Of a stretch of DNA of 64,000 nucleotides, positions 12,672 to 32,649 are shown one piece after another. Below the pieces are notes generated by a model. The model ran no database searches and was not told the DNA's origin. It saw nothing but the letters and a program-made list of their open reading frames with translations. Numbering within the stretch: the first letter of the stretch is position 1; every line of letters begins with the position of its first letter. A program made the translations under genes and the position numbers. Origin of the DNA: Corallium rubrum (lineage: Eukaryota; Cnidaria; Anthozoa; Scleralcyonacea; Coralliidae); the NCBI GenBank assembly GCA_964035015.1, contig CAXIUP010000095.1, positions 234,001-298,000 of the forward strand, in the 5' to 3' direction.

Positions 12672-13337
12672 TAAGAATGTTATATGTCCTCGGTTTATAA
12701 AACAACTAATTGACTAAGGTCGGTGCAATAACCCTTACTTATAAGATTAATTACATTATATTGTATGTAACTTAGTATATCTTAAGACACACATATACCA
12801 ACAAGATATTGTAAACTCTAAAGTGTTTTATCCTGAGTAAGTATTTACTCTATCTATTGTATAAATACGCTCTATGAACACAACGGGCTGATGGCAGAAA
12901 CGCTGTTTGACCGTTGTTTACGATAATCAGTGTTTAAACGAGTTTCAAAATACCTAGATATTAAGCTGCGAAAATACTGACTATTGTTAATCGACAATTA
13001 ACTATTGTCTTTGGTTTTGCAATGTTGTGGTCGACGACGGTTCAATCCAAGGTTACATCTTGTTTAGCTACTCACTAAATCACCGTTTTTTGAAATGGCC
13101 TAATTATGGATGCCTAAACTAATATTTTTATATTTATAGACAATTACACGTCTTCTGTCTTCTAATGTTGAATTCTTATCATAGCCTATTTGTTTTCTGT
13201 TGCATCACCTATCAAATTCTTAACAGTTTGATCTTCTGTTTAGCTTTGCCATGTAATCTTCTTCTCAGATCTAATTTTCATTTCATAGATACTTTAACTT
13301 TACCTTTTTCGTAATTTCAGTCAATTCAAATATTCAA

Positions 13338-19859
<6,522 letters not shown>

Positions 19860-20126
19860 TTTTGTATACTGGCAAGACGGGTTTTAGCTGCAAAGAAGCA
19901 GAAATATGTTAACAAAACTGACAAAACTTATTTACATCGGAAAAAAACACTAATGGTATACAATTTTGTAAAAAGTATACTAATGAACTTTATTTAGGAT
20001 AAAAGGATAAAGGACTGGGGGCTAATCATCCTTCATGAAAAGCAAGGGAAACAAAGCTATGCGTTAGAAATAAAGACGGGACAATCAGTCTAGTTTATTG
20101 TTAAAGAGAAAACAAAAATATGCCAT

Positions 20127-20328
20127 ATTGTAACAGCCATCGTTCGCGGAGTCGAAGACATCATCACAGCTGTATTGCCAAGCGGATTTGGCAAATTCAT
20201 TATTTATCAACTTCTTCCCCTGGTGTTTGACTTTCTACAATCCAAAACGAACAACATCAGCGCAGCCTGGGAAGAAAGTATTGTTTGGTTTATCTCAAAC
20301 TCATTAATTAATCATGAGGTAAACACAA
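20127..20328 (+). pseudogene. RecQ-type helicase fragment
   Basis: The plus frame encodes IVRGVEDIITAVLPSGFGKF, then IYQLLPLVFDFL, matching the region around motif I (Walker A) of RecQ/WRN-like helicases, where the P-loop normally reads GxGKS/T. Here Ser/Thr is replaced by Phe. The motif Ia area (SIVWFISNSLINHE) looks shortened. No other helicase motif is found before or after, and a stop follows. Such helicase pieces are common as dead copies in cnidarian genomes (general knowledge). Origin from a host gene or from a transposon cannot be told. Confidence 0.6.
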
Positions 20329-20329
20329 A

Positions 20330-22055
20330 GAAAATCAGTACCGTGTCGGTGGTTTGGATATCGGAGGAAATTACATAAACTAAGCAAACTTTTACCCCGA
20401 TTTTCTCTTAAAATACTGATTTGTTTGAGATGCTATAGTTTTCAACAAACGTCTCATTAAGTGTTTGGATATCCTGATGAGACACTCCTCCTGGTGTATG
20501 ATATATTACATCTCACCTTTAAACGCACTCATTGAAGACCAGCTGGTGAAACTTAATTAAGAATATTTAAGGGATTCAAGGCTGTTGTTTTGAGAGACGA
20601 TCGCAACATGAGAAATATGAGTAAGTATTATATTTTCGAATTCAAATGTAGTGTATTGCTGTTATTCGATTTGCCAAATTACATCAAATGTTTATGGCAA
20701 ACAGAGTGTACATTGCGAAATTATTATTTTGTTGAATTTGTTTGAATTATTTTCATTGTTCTTAAAGCCAATCAGAACGCCCACATTTACAGAGATTACC
20801 AGAGCCACTTGACGCATTAGCGCGTGGGTCTGGGTACGAGAATGACCCAGAACAAATTTTAAAATATGTAGTTCTCAATTTTTCTTAGAATGACATCTGT
20901 AAGTGGGCCCCTGGCTCGATCTGAAATTTGCTGAAAAATGACATCCTACGCCGCCACCGTCTTCGTGTCGGTAACTAACACATACATATTATAGCAAGTA
21001 TTGCTACTTACCAAACTGTACTCGATGTAATATTCAGCAAAAACAGAATTTTACATCCAAAGGAGAGTTGTGTATTTGAAACAAAATTTCCCATCATATA
21101 TAAGGACAGTTTATTCACAACTTGCATGTGTCCACCAAAGACCGTGGCTTGGGAGTATTTCAATGTTTCTGTACAATACCTTCACGAAAAGAGCATTGCT
21201 TAGATTAAATTAAATTAAATTAAATTAAATTAAATTAAATTAAATTAAATTAAATTAAATTAAATTAAATTAAATTAAATTAATTCTTTGAACGTTTTCA
21301 TGGCGATAACGTAATATAAATTAGCAAAGAAATATTTTACGTGGTGTTTCCACAAAACTTATTTATATTAAATTAAATTAAATTAAATTAAATTAAATTA
21401 AATTAAATTAAATTAAATTAAATTAAATTAAATTAAATTAAATTAAATTAAATTAAATTAAATTAAATTAAATTAAATTAAATTAAATTAAATTAAATTA
21501 AATTAAATTAAATTAAATTAAATTAAATTAAATTAAATTAAATTAAATTAAATTAAATTAAATTAAATTAAATTAAATTAAATTAAAGTGTGTTTTTTTT
21601 CTTCTCTTGCTTGAGTGGTAAAACGGCGAAGTTTCTTGACTTTTATAGTTTATTTCACCTAGCCTGCCCCGGAAACGTCGTTAATAAATAAAATTTCTAT
21701 TAGTGGTGCAAAAAGTTTTAATACCCCCGGTCAATTTTGATTAGATAACTGCAACATGAAACTGAGATTAGTAGCGTCTTCGACCAGACTTTCAGCATTT
21801 CGGGGGAGGGGGGGTGGGGGGGGGGGGGTGGGGGGTGGTGTGTTAAAACCACAATAACTTCCAATGTATTCTATCTCACTCACCTTCAGTACATATGTTT
21901 GATTAAAACAACGTAGCTTCCGTTGGACAAGTACAAAAGCATCTTACTTAAGAAGAACGTCCTGGCTTTCAATCCAACATTTATAACTGAGTTGACCAGA
22001 ATGGCATGCAGAGAGTTAATTAATCCTTTGAAGATTTGTTTTAATTAAGTTGACC
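20330..22055. other. No gene; pentanucleotide and G-rich tracts
   Basis: Two (TTAAA)n arrays lie at 21208-21281 and 21366-21586, and a G-rich tract able to form G-quadruplexes at 21800-21838. The stretch between 20330 and 21200 shows no coding signal that I can support. Confidence 0.6.
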
Positions 22056-22902
22056 CAGAAGGAGTCTCACTTGGAGTTGAATTCCTTTAAAAGAGCAAGA
22101 CACGTCTTTAATAGTTTGTTCTAAAAACAAGGTTCATTCTAAACTGATTTAATTCATTATAAATAGAATGTTCGTTAGTCTTAGAGAAAACACAGAAGAT
22201 TAACGTCTGAATAAAAGGCGTGTGGGTATAAATCAAACAGTTAAAATATATATTCTTATAAGGCTAGGAAGCTTGTAGACGTGGATCAAGTCTGTCTCTC
22301 GAGGGGACGAGGGGTAAGCATGTTGTTTGAATAATAATTCGAGTCGGCGTATCAAACATTCTTTTACTTTCACTTTCCAGTATTTCTTATGTTTCTCATT
22401 TAGTTATATATCAACTTAACTAGGAATAAACCAACATTCCTAACAATTAAATAATTTTTTAGAATTATTATCGCATATGTAGAGTTATCTAGCACAACAG
22501 AATTCAGCACAAAATTTGTTGACTTAAGGTATTTGAAGTGTGTTCAAAATTAAGTTGAAATTTGCCGTTACACTCAGTCAACTGTCAGATTAACTGCAAA
22601 TGGGTATGTTGCCTGTATTTAGTAGTAATTTTTATCAGCTGGACAACCGATAAAAAGCGGTTTTACTATACATGTGTGCCAGTTACATGCAAAAGCTCAC
22701 ATCTTTAGCAATTTTAACTGTGTAGGCGTGGGAAAACACCTCGATAATTCATTAAGATGAATGCATCTCAGCAAGGAACCTTACAGATCAATTCCTTCAA
22801 ATTCCTGAATATCTGTTTTACATATAAAATTTAATATCATAACAGTAATTATAAGTCTTAGTAGAGATACAAGATTTATGCCAGAGGTATAAAATGTTAG
22901 TT

Positions 22903-22956
<54 letters not shown>
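22903..22956. repeat. (TA)n microsatellite
   Basis: About 27 TA units in the first long unit. The corresponding place in the last unit (31203-31214) has only a few, showing length change since duplication. Confidence 0.9.
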
Positions 22957-22960
<4 letters not shown>

Positions 22961-24325
22961 TTGATCCGTACTACAAGGCTTGTTGCTAGAGCCTAGAGCG
23001 TATCAAAGGTTCTATATCTTACATTTTCTTGTATTTCCATATTTATTAAAACTGTAAGTCTTTGCCGAGCATGCAAGATTTCCGTAGGTCTGAACAAAAG
23101 GCGTGTTGGTATAGATCAAACAGTAAAGGTATAATACTAAAGGAAGGCTAATCAGCTTGTTGCTTAAATAATAATTAATAGAGCATATCAAACAGTCTTT
23201 TACTTTCAGTTTCCAGTATCTCTTGCAATTCTCATTTAGTTATATCAAACTTGGGTTCTCACAATTAAATAGTTCCTTAGAATTATCTTCAGTTGAACAT
23301 AAACTTCAAGAGAAGCATTCAGAGTTATCTACCACAACATAATTCAGCACATGCATGCAAAATTTGTTGACTTAACGGTATTTGAAGTGTGTTCAAAATT
23401 TGGTTGAAATTTCTCGTTTTACTCAAGTCAACTGTCAGATTAACCACAAACGGGTATTTTGCTTTTATCTATGTTAAGCACACACAAAATCATCTTTCCA
23501 ATTTAACACTTATCCGTGAAAGTGTGCTAGATTCCGTAGCTAACTCATGCACTCATCGCTCTAAGATAACTAGGAATATTAATTGATAAAATCAGAAGTA
23601 TGTTAACCCAAAGATAGAACAAAAATCTAGTTCAAATCAATGAAATAGTCAAAGTTAACCTCGCCAGTTCAAAAGAATCTTAAAAGTTCTTTTTTATAGT
23701 TGGACATAGAATAGTTCGAAGAGATCTAAATAACGTCCATTCCTTATCTTCTCAGTTACAACATTTGCTTTATCTAAATATACATAACTTATTTCCATCA
23801 GAAATGTATTACGTTAATATCTATATCATATTAAAGCTATCTTACCTTGAGAACGAAGTAGGTCTGAAATAGTTATTTTACATCAACGAAAGATATCGAT
23901 GACGACAGCCAACTTGAAAAATACAGCATATACGTTCGACTGACAATTTTAACTGCGTATAGACGAGGGAAAACACCTCGATAATTTATTAAGATGAATG
24001 CATCTCAGCAAGGAACCTTACAGATAAATACTTTTAAATTCCTGATACGGATCCTGAATATCTGTTTTCTAAAATATCATAACAGTATTTTTTGGTCTTA
24101 TAGTATGAATGCAAGATGTATGCCAGAAGTACAAAATGTGTTAGTTTATATTAGAACAGATCAAACTTAAGAGATAAGTAGGCTTATGAGGCTTGTTGTT
24201 AGAGCGTATTAAAGATTATATGTCTTTCAATTTCTTGTATTTCCATTTTGCTACACTTTAAGTTTTAGAGTGAACATGCAACAGATCAAACAGTTAATAT
24301 ATATATATACTGAACTCAAGCTTCT

Positions 24326-24362
24326 AGCTAGCAGGCTTTCCTTCACTGAAGGAAAGCCTGCA
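24326..24362. other. Perfect 14-bp-stem hairpin repeated in array units
   Basis: GCAGGCTTTCCTTC, a three-base loop, then GAAGGAAAGCCTGC. The same hairpin is found near 25825, 27316, 28807 and 30293. The loop is ACT in the outer copies and ACA in the inner ones; the last copy has one stem mismatch (cctac). It lies just after a (TA)n stretch. A processed small RNA or a structured transcript end is possible but unproven. Confidence 0.6.
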
Positions 24363-27300
24363 AGGTAGCTTGTTGTTTGAATAATAATTAGACTCACTCA
24401 GCAGGAGTCTCAGTTGGAGTTGAATTGCCTTTAAAAGCTAGAGTAAGACACGTCTAAAAACAAGGTTCATTCTAACCTGATTTAATTCATTATAAATAGA
24501 AAGTTCGTTTAAGTCTTAGAGAAAACATGGAAGATTAACGTCTGAATAAAAGGCGTGTTGGTACAAATCAAACAGTTAAAATATATATTCTTATAAGGCT
24601 AGGAAGCTTGTAGACGTGGATCAAGTCTGTCTCTCGAGGGGACGAGGGGTAAGCATGTTGTTTGAATAATAATTCGAGCGTCACTATGAGCGTATCAAAC
24701 ATTCTTTTACTTTCACTTTCCAGTATTTCTTGTGTTTCTCATTTAGTTATATCAACTTAATAGGAATAAACCAACATTCCTCACAATTAAATAATTTTTT
24801 AGAATTTTTATCGCGTATCTAGAGTTATCTAGCACAACAGAATTCAGCACAAAATTTGTTGACTTAAGGTATTCGAAGTCTTCAAAATTAAGTTGAAATT
24901 TCTCGTTTTACTCAAGTCAACTGTCAAATTAACCACGAACGGGTATTTTGCATTTATCTATGTAAAGCACACACAAAATTATCTTTCCAATCTAATACTT
25001 ATCTGTGAAAGTGTGCTAGATTTCGTAACTCATGCACTCATCGCTCTAAGATAACTAGGAATATTAATTGATAAAATCAGAAGTATGTTAACCCAAAGAT
25101 AGAACAAAAATCTAGTTCAAATCAATGAAATAGTCAAAGTTAACCTCGCCAGTTCAAAAGAATGATAAAAGTTCTTTTTTATAGTTGGACGTAGAACAGT
25201 TGAAAGAGATCTAAATAACGTCCATTCCTTATCTTCTCAGTTAAAACATTTAGTGCTTTATCTAAATACATAACTTATTTCCATCAGAAATGTATTACGT
25301 TAATATCTATATCATATTAAAGCTATCTTACCTTGAGAACGAAGTAGGTCTGAAATAGTTATTTTACATCAACGAAAGATATCGATGACGACAGCCAACT
25401 TGAAAAATACAGCATATACGTTCGACTGACAATTTTAACTGCGTATATAGACGAGGGAAAACACCTCGATAATTTATTAAGATGAATGCATCTCAGCAAG
25501 GAACCTTACAGATAAATTCTTTTAAATTCCTGATACGGATCCTGAATATCTGTTTTCTAAAATATCATAACAGTATTTTAAGTCTTAGTATGAATGCAAA
25601 TGTACGCCAGAAGTACAAAGTGTGTTAGTTTATATTAGAACAGATCAAACTTAAGAGATAAGTAGGCTTATGAGGCTTGTTGTTAGAGCGTATTAAAGAT
25701 TATATGTCTTTCAATTTCTTGTATTTCCATTTTGCTACACTTTAAGTTTTAGAGTGAATATGCAACAGATCAAACAGTTAATATATATATATATATATAT
25801 ACTGAACTCAAGCTTCTAGCTAGCAGGCTTTCCTTCACAGAAGGAAAGCCTGCAAGGTAGCTTGTTGTTTGAATAATAATTAGACGCACTCGGCAGGAGT
25901 CTCAGTTGGAGTTGAATTGCCTTTAAAAGCTAGAGTAAGACACGTCTAAAAACAAGGTTCATTCTAAACTGATTTAATTCATTATAAATAGAAAGTTCGT
26001 TTAAGTCTAAGAGAAAACATGGAAGATTAACGTCTGAATAAAAGGCGTGTTGGTACAAATCAAACAGTTAAAATATATATTCTTATAAGGCTAGGAAGCT
26101 TGTAGACGTGGATCAAGTCTGTCTCTCGAGGGGACGAGGGGTAAGCATGTTGTTTGAATAATAATTCGAGCGTCACTATGAGCGTATCAAACATTCTTTT
26201 ACTTTCACTTTCCAGTATTTCTTGTGTTTCTCATTTAGTTATATCAACTTAATTGGGAATAAACCAACATTCCTCACAATTAAATAATTTTTTAGAATTT
26301 TTATCGCGTATCTAGAGTTATCTAGCACAACAGAATTCAGCACAAAATTTGTTGACTTAAGGTATTCGAAGTCTTCAAAATTAAGTTGAAATTTCTCGTT
26401 TTACTCAAGTCAACTGTCAAATTAACCACAAACGGGTATTTTGCTTTTATCTATGTAAAGCGCACACAAAATCATCTTTCCAATTTAACACTTATCTGTG
26501 AAAGTGTGCTAGATTTCGTAACTCATGCACTCATCGCTCTAAGATAACTAGGAATATTAATTGATAAAATCAGAAGTATGTTAACCCAAAGATAGAACAA
26601 AAATCTAGTTCAAATCAATGAAATAGTCAAAGTTAACCTCGCCAGTTCAAAAGAATGATAAAAGTTCTTTTTTATAGTTGGACGTAGAACAGTTGAAAGA
26701 GATCTAAATAACGTCCATTCCTTATCTTCTCAGTTAAAACATTTAGTGCTTTATCTAAATACATAACTTATTTCCATCAGAAATGTATTACGTTAATATC
26801 TATATCATATTAAAGCTATCTTACCTTGAGAACGAAGTAGGTCTGAAATAGTTATTTTACATCAACGAAAGATATCGATGACGACAGCCAACTTGAAAAA
26901 TACAGCATATACGTTCGACTGACAATTTTAACTGCGTATATAGACGAGGGAAAACACCTCGATAATTTATTAAGATGAATGCATCTCAGCAAGGAACCTT
27001 ACAGATAAATTCTTTTAAATTCCTGATACGGATCCTGAATATCTGTTTTCTAAAATATCATAACAGTATTTTAAGTCTTAGTATGAATGCAAATGTACGC
27101 CAGAAGTACAAAGTGTGTTAGTTTATATTAGAACAGATCAAACTTAAGAGATAAGTAGGCTTATGAGGCTTGTTGTTAGAGCGTATTAAAGATTATATGT
27201 CTTTCAATTTCTTGTATTTCCATTTTGCTACACTTTAAGTTTTAGAGTGAACATGCAACAGATCAAACAGTTAATATATATATATATATATACTGAACTC

Positions 27301-30300
27301 AAGCTTCTAGCTAGCAGGCTTTCCTTCACAGAAGGAAAGCCTGCAAGGTAGCTTGTTGTTTGAATAATAATTAGACTCACTCGGCAGGAGTCTCAGTTGG
27401 AGTTGAGTTGCCTTTAAAAGCTAGAGTAAGACACGTCTAAAAACAAGGTTCATTCTAAACTGATTTAATTCATTATAAATAGAAAGTTCGTTTAAGTCTA
27501 AGAGAAAACATGGAAGATTAACGTCTGAATAAAAGGCGTGTTGGTACAAATCAAACAGTTAAAATATATATTCTTATAAGGCTAGGAAGCTTGTAGACGT
27601 GGATCAAGTCTGTCTCTCGAGGGGACGAGGGGTAAGCATGTTGTTTGAATAATAATTCGAGCGTCACTATGAGCGTATCAAACATTCTTTTACTTTCACT
27701 TTCCAGTATTTCTTGTGTTTCTCATTTAGTTATATCAACTTAATTGGGAATAAACCAACATTCCTCACAATTAAATAATTTTTTAGAATTTTTATCGCGT
27801 ATCTAGAGTTATCTAGCACAACAGAATTCAGCACAAAATTTGTTGACTTAAGGTATTCGAAGTCTTCAAAATTAAGTTGAAATTTCTCGTTTTACTCAAG
27901 TCAACTGTCAAATTAACCACAAACGGGTATTTTGCTTTTATCTATGTAAAGCGCACACAAAATCATCTTTCCAATTTAACACTTATCTGTGAAAGTGTGC
28001 TAGATTTCGTAACTCATGCACTCATCGCTCTAAGATAACTAGGAATATTAATTGATAAAATCAGAAGTATGTTAACCCAAAGATAGAACAAAAATCTAGT
28101 TCAAATCAATGAAATAGTCAAAGTTAACCTCGCCAGTTCAAAAGAATGATAAAAGTTCTTTTTTATAGTTGGACGTAGAACAGTTGAAAGAGATCTAAAT
28201 AACGTCCATTCCTTATCTTCTCAGTTAAAACATTTAGTGCTTTATCTAAATACATAACTTATTTCCATCAGAAATGTATTACGTTAATATCTATATCATA
28301 TTAAAGCTATCTTACCTTGAGAACGAAGTAGGTCTGAAATAGTTATTTTACATCAACGAAAGATATCGATGACGACAGCCAACTTGAAAAATACAGCATA
28401 TACGTTCGACTGACAATTTTAACTGCGTATATAGACGAGGGAAAACACCTCGATAATTTATTAAGATGAATGCATCTCAGCAAGGAACCTTACAGATAAA
28501 TTCTTTTAAATTCCTGATACGGATCCTGAATATCTGTTTTCTAAAATATCATAACAGTATTTTAAGTCTTAGTATGAATGCAAATGTACGCCAGAAGTAC
28601 AAAGTGTGTTAGTTTATATTAGAACAGATCAAACTTAAGAGATAAGTAGGCTTATGAGGCTTGTTGTTAGAGCGTATTAAAGATTATATGTCTTTCAATT
28701 TCTTGTATTTCCATTTTGCTACACTTTAAGTTTTAGAGTGAACATGCAACAGATCAAACAGTTAATATATATATATATATATACTGAACTCAAGCTTCTA
28801 GCTAGCAGGCTTTCCTTCACAGAAGGAAAGCCTGCAAGGTAGCTTGTTGTTTGAATAATAATTAGACTCACTCGGCAGGAGTCTCAGTTGGAGTTGAGTT
28901 GCCTTTAAAAGCTAGAGTAAGACACGTCTAAAAACAAGGTTCATTCTAAACTGATTTAATTCATTATAAATAGAAAGTTCGTTTAAGTCTAAGAGAAAAC
29001 ATGGAAGATTAACGTCTGAATAAAAGGCGTGTTGGTACAAATCAAACAGTTAAAATATATATTCTTATAAGGCTAGGAAGCTTGTAGACGTGGATCAAGT
29101 CTGTCTCTCGAGGGGACGAGGGGTAAGCATGTTGTTTGAATAATAATTCGAGCGTCACTATGAGCGTATCAAACATTCTTTTACTTTCACTTTCCAGTAT
29201 TTCTTGTGTTTCTCATTTAGTTATATCAACTTAATTGGGAATAAACCAACATTCCTCACAATTAAATAATTTTTTAGAATTTTTATCGCGTATCTAGAGT
29301 TATCTAGCACAACAGAATTCAGCACAAAATTTGTTGACTTAAGGTATTCGAAGTCTTCAAAATTAAGTTGAAATTTCTCGTTTTACTCAAGTCAACTGTC
29401 AAATTAACCACAAACGGGTATTTTGCTTTTATCTATGTAAAGCGCACACAAAATCATCTTTCCAATTTAACACTTATCTGTGAAAGTGTGCTAGATTTCG
29501 TAACTCATGCACTCATCGCTCTAAGATAACTAGGAATATTAATTGATAAAATCAGAAGTATGTTAACCCAAAGATAGAACAAAAATCTAGTTCAAATCAA
29601 TGAAATAGTCAAAGTTAACCTGGCCAGTTCAAAAGAATGATAAAAGTTCTTTTTTATAGTTGGACGTAGAACAGTTGAAAGAGATCTAAATAACGTCCAT
29701 TCCTTATCTTCTCAGTTAAAACATTTAGTGCTTTATCTAAATACATAACTTATTTCCATCAGAAATGTATTACGTTAATATCTATATCATATTAAAGCTA
29801 TCTTACCTTGAGAACGAAGTAGGTCTGAAATAGTTATTTTACATCAACGAAAGATATCGATGACGACAGCCAACTTGAAAAATACAGCATATACGTTCGA
29901 CTGACAATTTTAACTGCGTATATAGACGAGGGAAAACACCTCGATAATTTATTAAGATGAATGCATCTCAGCAAGGAACCTTACAGATAAATTCTTTTAA
30001 ATTCCTGATACGGATCCTGAATATCTGTTTTCTAAAATATCATAACAGTATTTTAAGTCTTAGTATGAATGCAAGATGTATGCCAGAAGTACAAAATGTG
30101 TTAGTTTATATTAGAACAGATCAAACTTAAGAGATAAGTAGGCTTATTAGGCTTGTTCTTATAGCGTATTAAAGATTATATGTCTTTCAATTTCTTGTAT
30201 TTCCATTTTGCTACACTTTAAGTTTTAGAGTGAACATGCAACAGATCAAACAGTTAATATATATATACTGAACTCAAGCTTCTAGCTAGCAGGCTTTCCT

Positions 30301-31313
30301 TCACTGAAGGAAAGCCTACAAGGTAGCTTGTTGTTTGAATAATAATTAGACGCACTCGGCAGGAGTCTCAGTTGGAGTTGAATTGCCTTTAAAAGCTAGA
30401 GTAAGACACGTCTAAAAACAAGGTTCATTCTAAACTGATTTAATTCATTATAAATAGAAAGTTCGTTTAAGTCTTAGAGAAAACATAGAAGATTAACGTC
30501 TGAATAAAAGGCGTGTTGATACAAATCAAACAGTTAAAATATATATTCTTATAAGGCTAGGAAGCTTGTAGACGTGGGTCAAGTCTGTCTCTCGAGGGGA
30601 CGAGGGGTAAGCATGTTGTTTGAATAATAATTCGAGCGTAACTATGAGCGTATCAAACATTCTTTTACTTTCACTTTCCAGTATTTCTTGTGTTTCTCAT
30701 TTAGTTATATCAACTTAATTAGGAATAAACCAACATTCTTCACAATTAAATAATTTTTTAGAATTATTATCGCGTATCTAGAGTTATCTAGCACAACAGA
30801 ATTCAGCACAAAATTTGTTGACTTAAGGTATTTGAAGTGTTCAAAATTAAGTTGAAATTTGCCGTTATAGTCAGTCAACTGTCAGATTAACCGCAAACGG
30901 TATGTTTCCTGCATGTATTTAGTCGTAATTTTTCTCAGCTGGACAACCGATAAAAAAGCGGTTCTACTACATGTGTGCCAGTTACATGCAAAGCTCACAT
31001 CTTTAGCAATTTTAACTGTGCAGGCGTGGGAAAACACCTCGATAATTCATTAAGATGAATGCATCTCAGCAAGGAACCTTACAGATAAATTCCTTCAAAT
31101 TCCTGAATATCTGTTTTACATATAAAATTTAATATCATAACAGTAATTATAAGCCTTAGTAGAGATACAAGATTTATGCCAGAAGTATAAAATGTTAGTT
31201 TGTATATATATATAAAGTTTGATCCGTACTACAAGGCTTGTTGTTAGAGGGTATCAAAGGTTCTATGTCTTGCATTTTCTTGTATTTCCATTTTGTTAAA
31301 CTGTAAGTCTTAA

Positions 31314-31495
31314 AGTCTGGTTCTCATATGTCGCCGATCGTCGCCGACCCATGATTTAGATGCATGTTAAGTAAAAGAATAAAAGCACTGCTTTTCTGCA
31401 TTGTTCTTTATTACTTAACATGCTGCTGCACTTCCCGTTTTAACATGCATCTAAATCACAAATCGCCGACGATCGGCGACATATGAAAACCAGGC
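31314..31495. mobile_element. TTAA-flanked MITE, family B, copy 1
   Basis: The ends AGTCTGGTTCTCATATGTCG and its near complement are flanked by TTAA (31310-31313, 31496-31499). The arms include cgccgatcgtcgccga. A second copy is at 47763-47953. Confidence 0.75.
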
Positions 31496-31499
31496 TTAA

Positions 31500-32024
31500 G
31501 CCCTGTTTACACGGCCAAAATTTAAGCGGGATCTGAGCCACATCTGACTTCAAGCGAGCTTAAAATGTCCGTGTAAACAGATCGGCGTAAATTAATCGCG
31601 ATTAGTTTGCAGCACCTCAAGGAGGTGGATTAAACTGAGCACGATCAGTTAATCGCGCTTAACTTGGTCGTACAAACGCAACGGGATTGAAAAACGCTTG
31701 CTATTAATACCGTGTTATTAATACGATAAAATGCATTTTTTTCCCTGCTGTAGAAGCTTCCATCTCGCTATTCGGCTTTGTTCCTTTGTTTCTTTCTTTC
31801 TTTTAGCTCTTACTCTTCCTCGTGTACCGATGTCTTCCGTTGTTCTTTGACGCACGCTACCCATACGAAGCTTCCAAAACCAAAAATATAGCTCGTCCGC
31901 CATGTTGAATAATGGTGTACGTGTTTTAGTAAGGGTAATAAATGACCGTGTAAACGCACCAAGGTTGCCCATTTTAAGCACGCTTAACTTAAGCGTGCCT
32001 AAATTTTGGCCGTGTAAACACGGC
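31500..32024. mobile_element. TTTACACGG-terminated TIR element with partial ORF
   Basis: The left end GCCCTGTTTACACGGCC and the right end GGCCGTGTAAACACGGCT are inverted repeats of about 30 bp. It sits directly against the family-B MITE, sharing a TTAA. On the minus strand an ATG in CAACATGGCGGACG context (31904) opens a 62-residue frame (MADELYFWFWKLRMG, then Lys/Arg-rich) ending at 31718. I do not recognise the protein; it may be the N-terminal remnant of a transposase-associated gene. Confidence 0.6.
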
Positions 32025-32260
32025 TTTAGCCGAACATGCAAGATTTCAGTAGGTCTGAATAAATTAAAGGCGTGTTGGTATAGAACAAACAGTTAAGGTA
32101 TGCATATAAAGGAAAGCTATAGTAAGCTTGTTCTTCACTGAATAATAATTAGAGCATATCAAAGATTTCTCATTTAGTCATATCGAACTTGGGAATAAAC
32201 TAACATGTATTTCTAACAATTAAATAATTTCCGAGCATCATCTTCAGCAGAACATGAACT

Positions 32261-32610
32261 CAGGGACGTAGCCAGGATTTTGAAAGGGGGGAGCCGAAAT
32301 CAAAATAAATTTTTAGGGGGGTCCAGGGGCATGCTCCCCCGGGAAATTTTGAAATCGAGAGTCGCTGAAATGCTATTTCCTGGCTTTTGGAGGAAGATTT
32401 TACAGACTCTAAAGGTTAAAAAACGTCATATAAAATACTCAAAACACGCAAACGTCACATAGATACTCAAAATGCATACACCCAGTAGATTGAATACACT
32501 GTTTACAGTTTATTTCCTGACATAATTCATATTGCATCAGTTTTGTAGTGACATGTCTGTTGTTTTATATTAACTAAGGGGGGGGGGGGAAGCCGCTGGC
32601 TACGTCCCTG
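32261..32610. mobile_element. hAT-like MITE with perfect 8-bp TSD
   Basis: The termini are CAGGGACGTAGCCAG and CTGGCTACGTCCCTG. CATGAACT is duplicated on both sides (32253-32260, 32611-32618). The paralogous array position near 23300 (gaacataaacttcaagagaa) is the empty site. Poly-G tracts lie near both ends. An 8-bp TSD is typical of hAT elements. Confidence 0.8.
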
Positions 32611-32649
32611 CATGAACTTCGAGAGAAGCTTTCAGAGTTATCTCGCACC

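Larger units (their letters stand above)
8560..13337. repeat. 3' flank of CHAT gene 1, duplicated at 56.9-61.4 kb
   Basis: Most of this non-coding interval aligns by eye with 56870-61402 in the same order and orientation, for example ttggccgcaaaagatatcca at 8935 and 57452. No ORF is conserved between the copies. Copy-specific insertions are seen in each. The sequence supports a segmental duplication that includes the CHAT genes. Confidence 0.75.

Noticed and set aside
20175-20378. Separate small protein gene
   Set aside because: The ORF begins with TTG and its homology to RecQ continues upstream of that codon, so it is a helicase fragment.
22056-31310. Ribosomal DNA, spliced-leader RNA or CRISPR array
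   Set aside because: No rRNA sequence is seen. GGTAAGC in each unit resembles a leader donor, but no Sm site with flanking stems could be placed. The units are far too long for CRISPR and the organism is a eukaryote.
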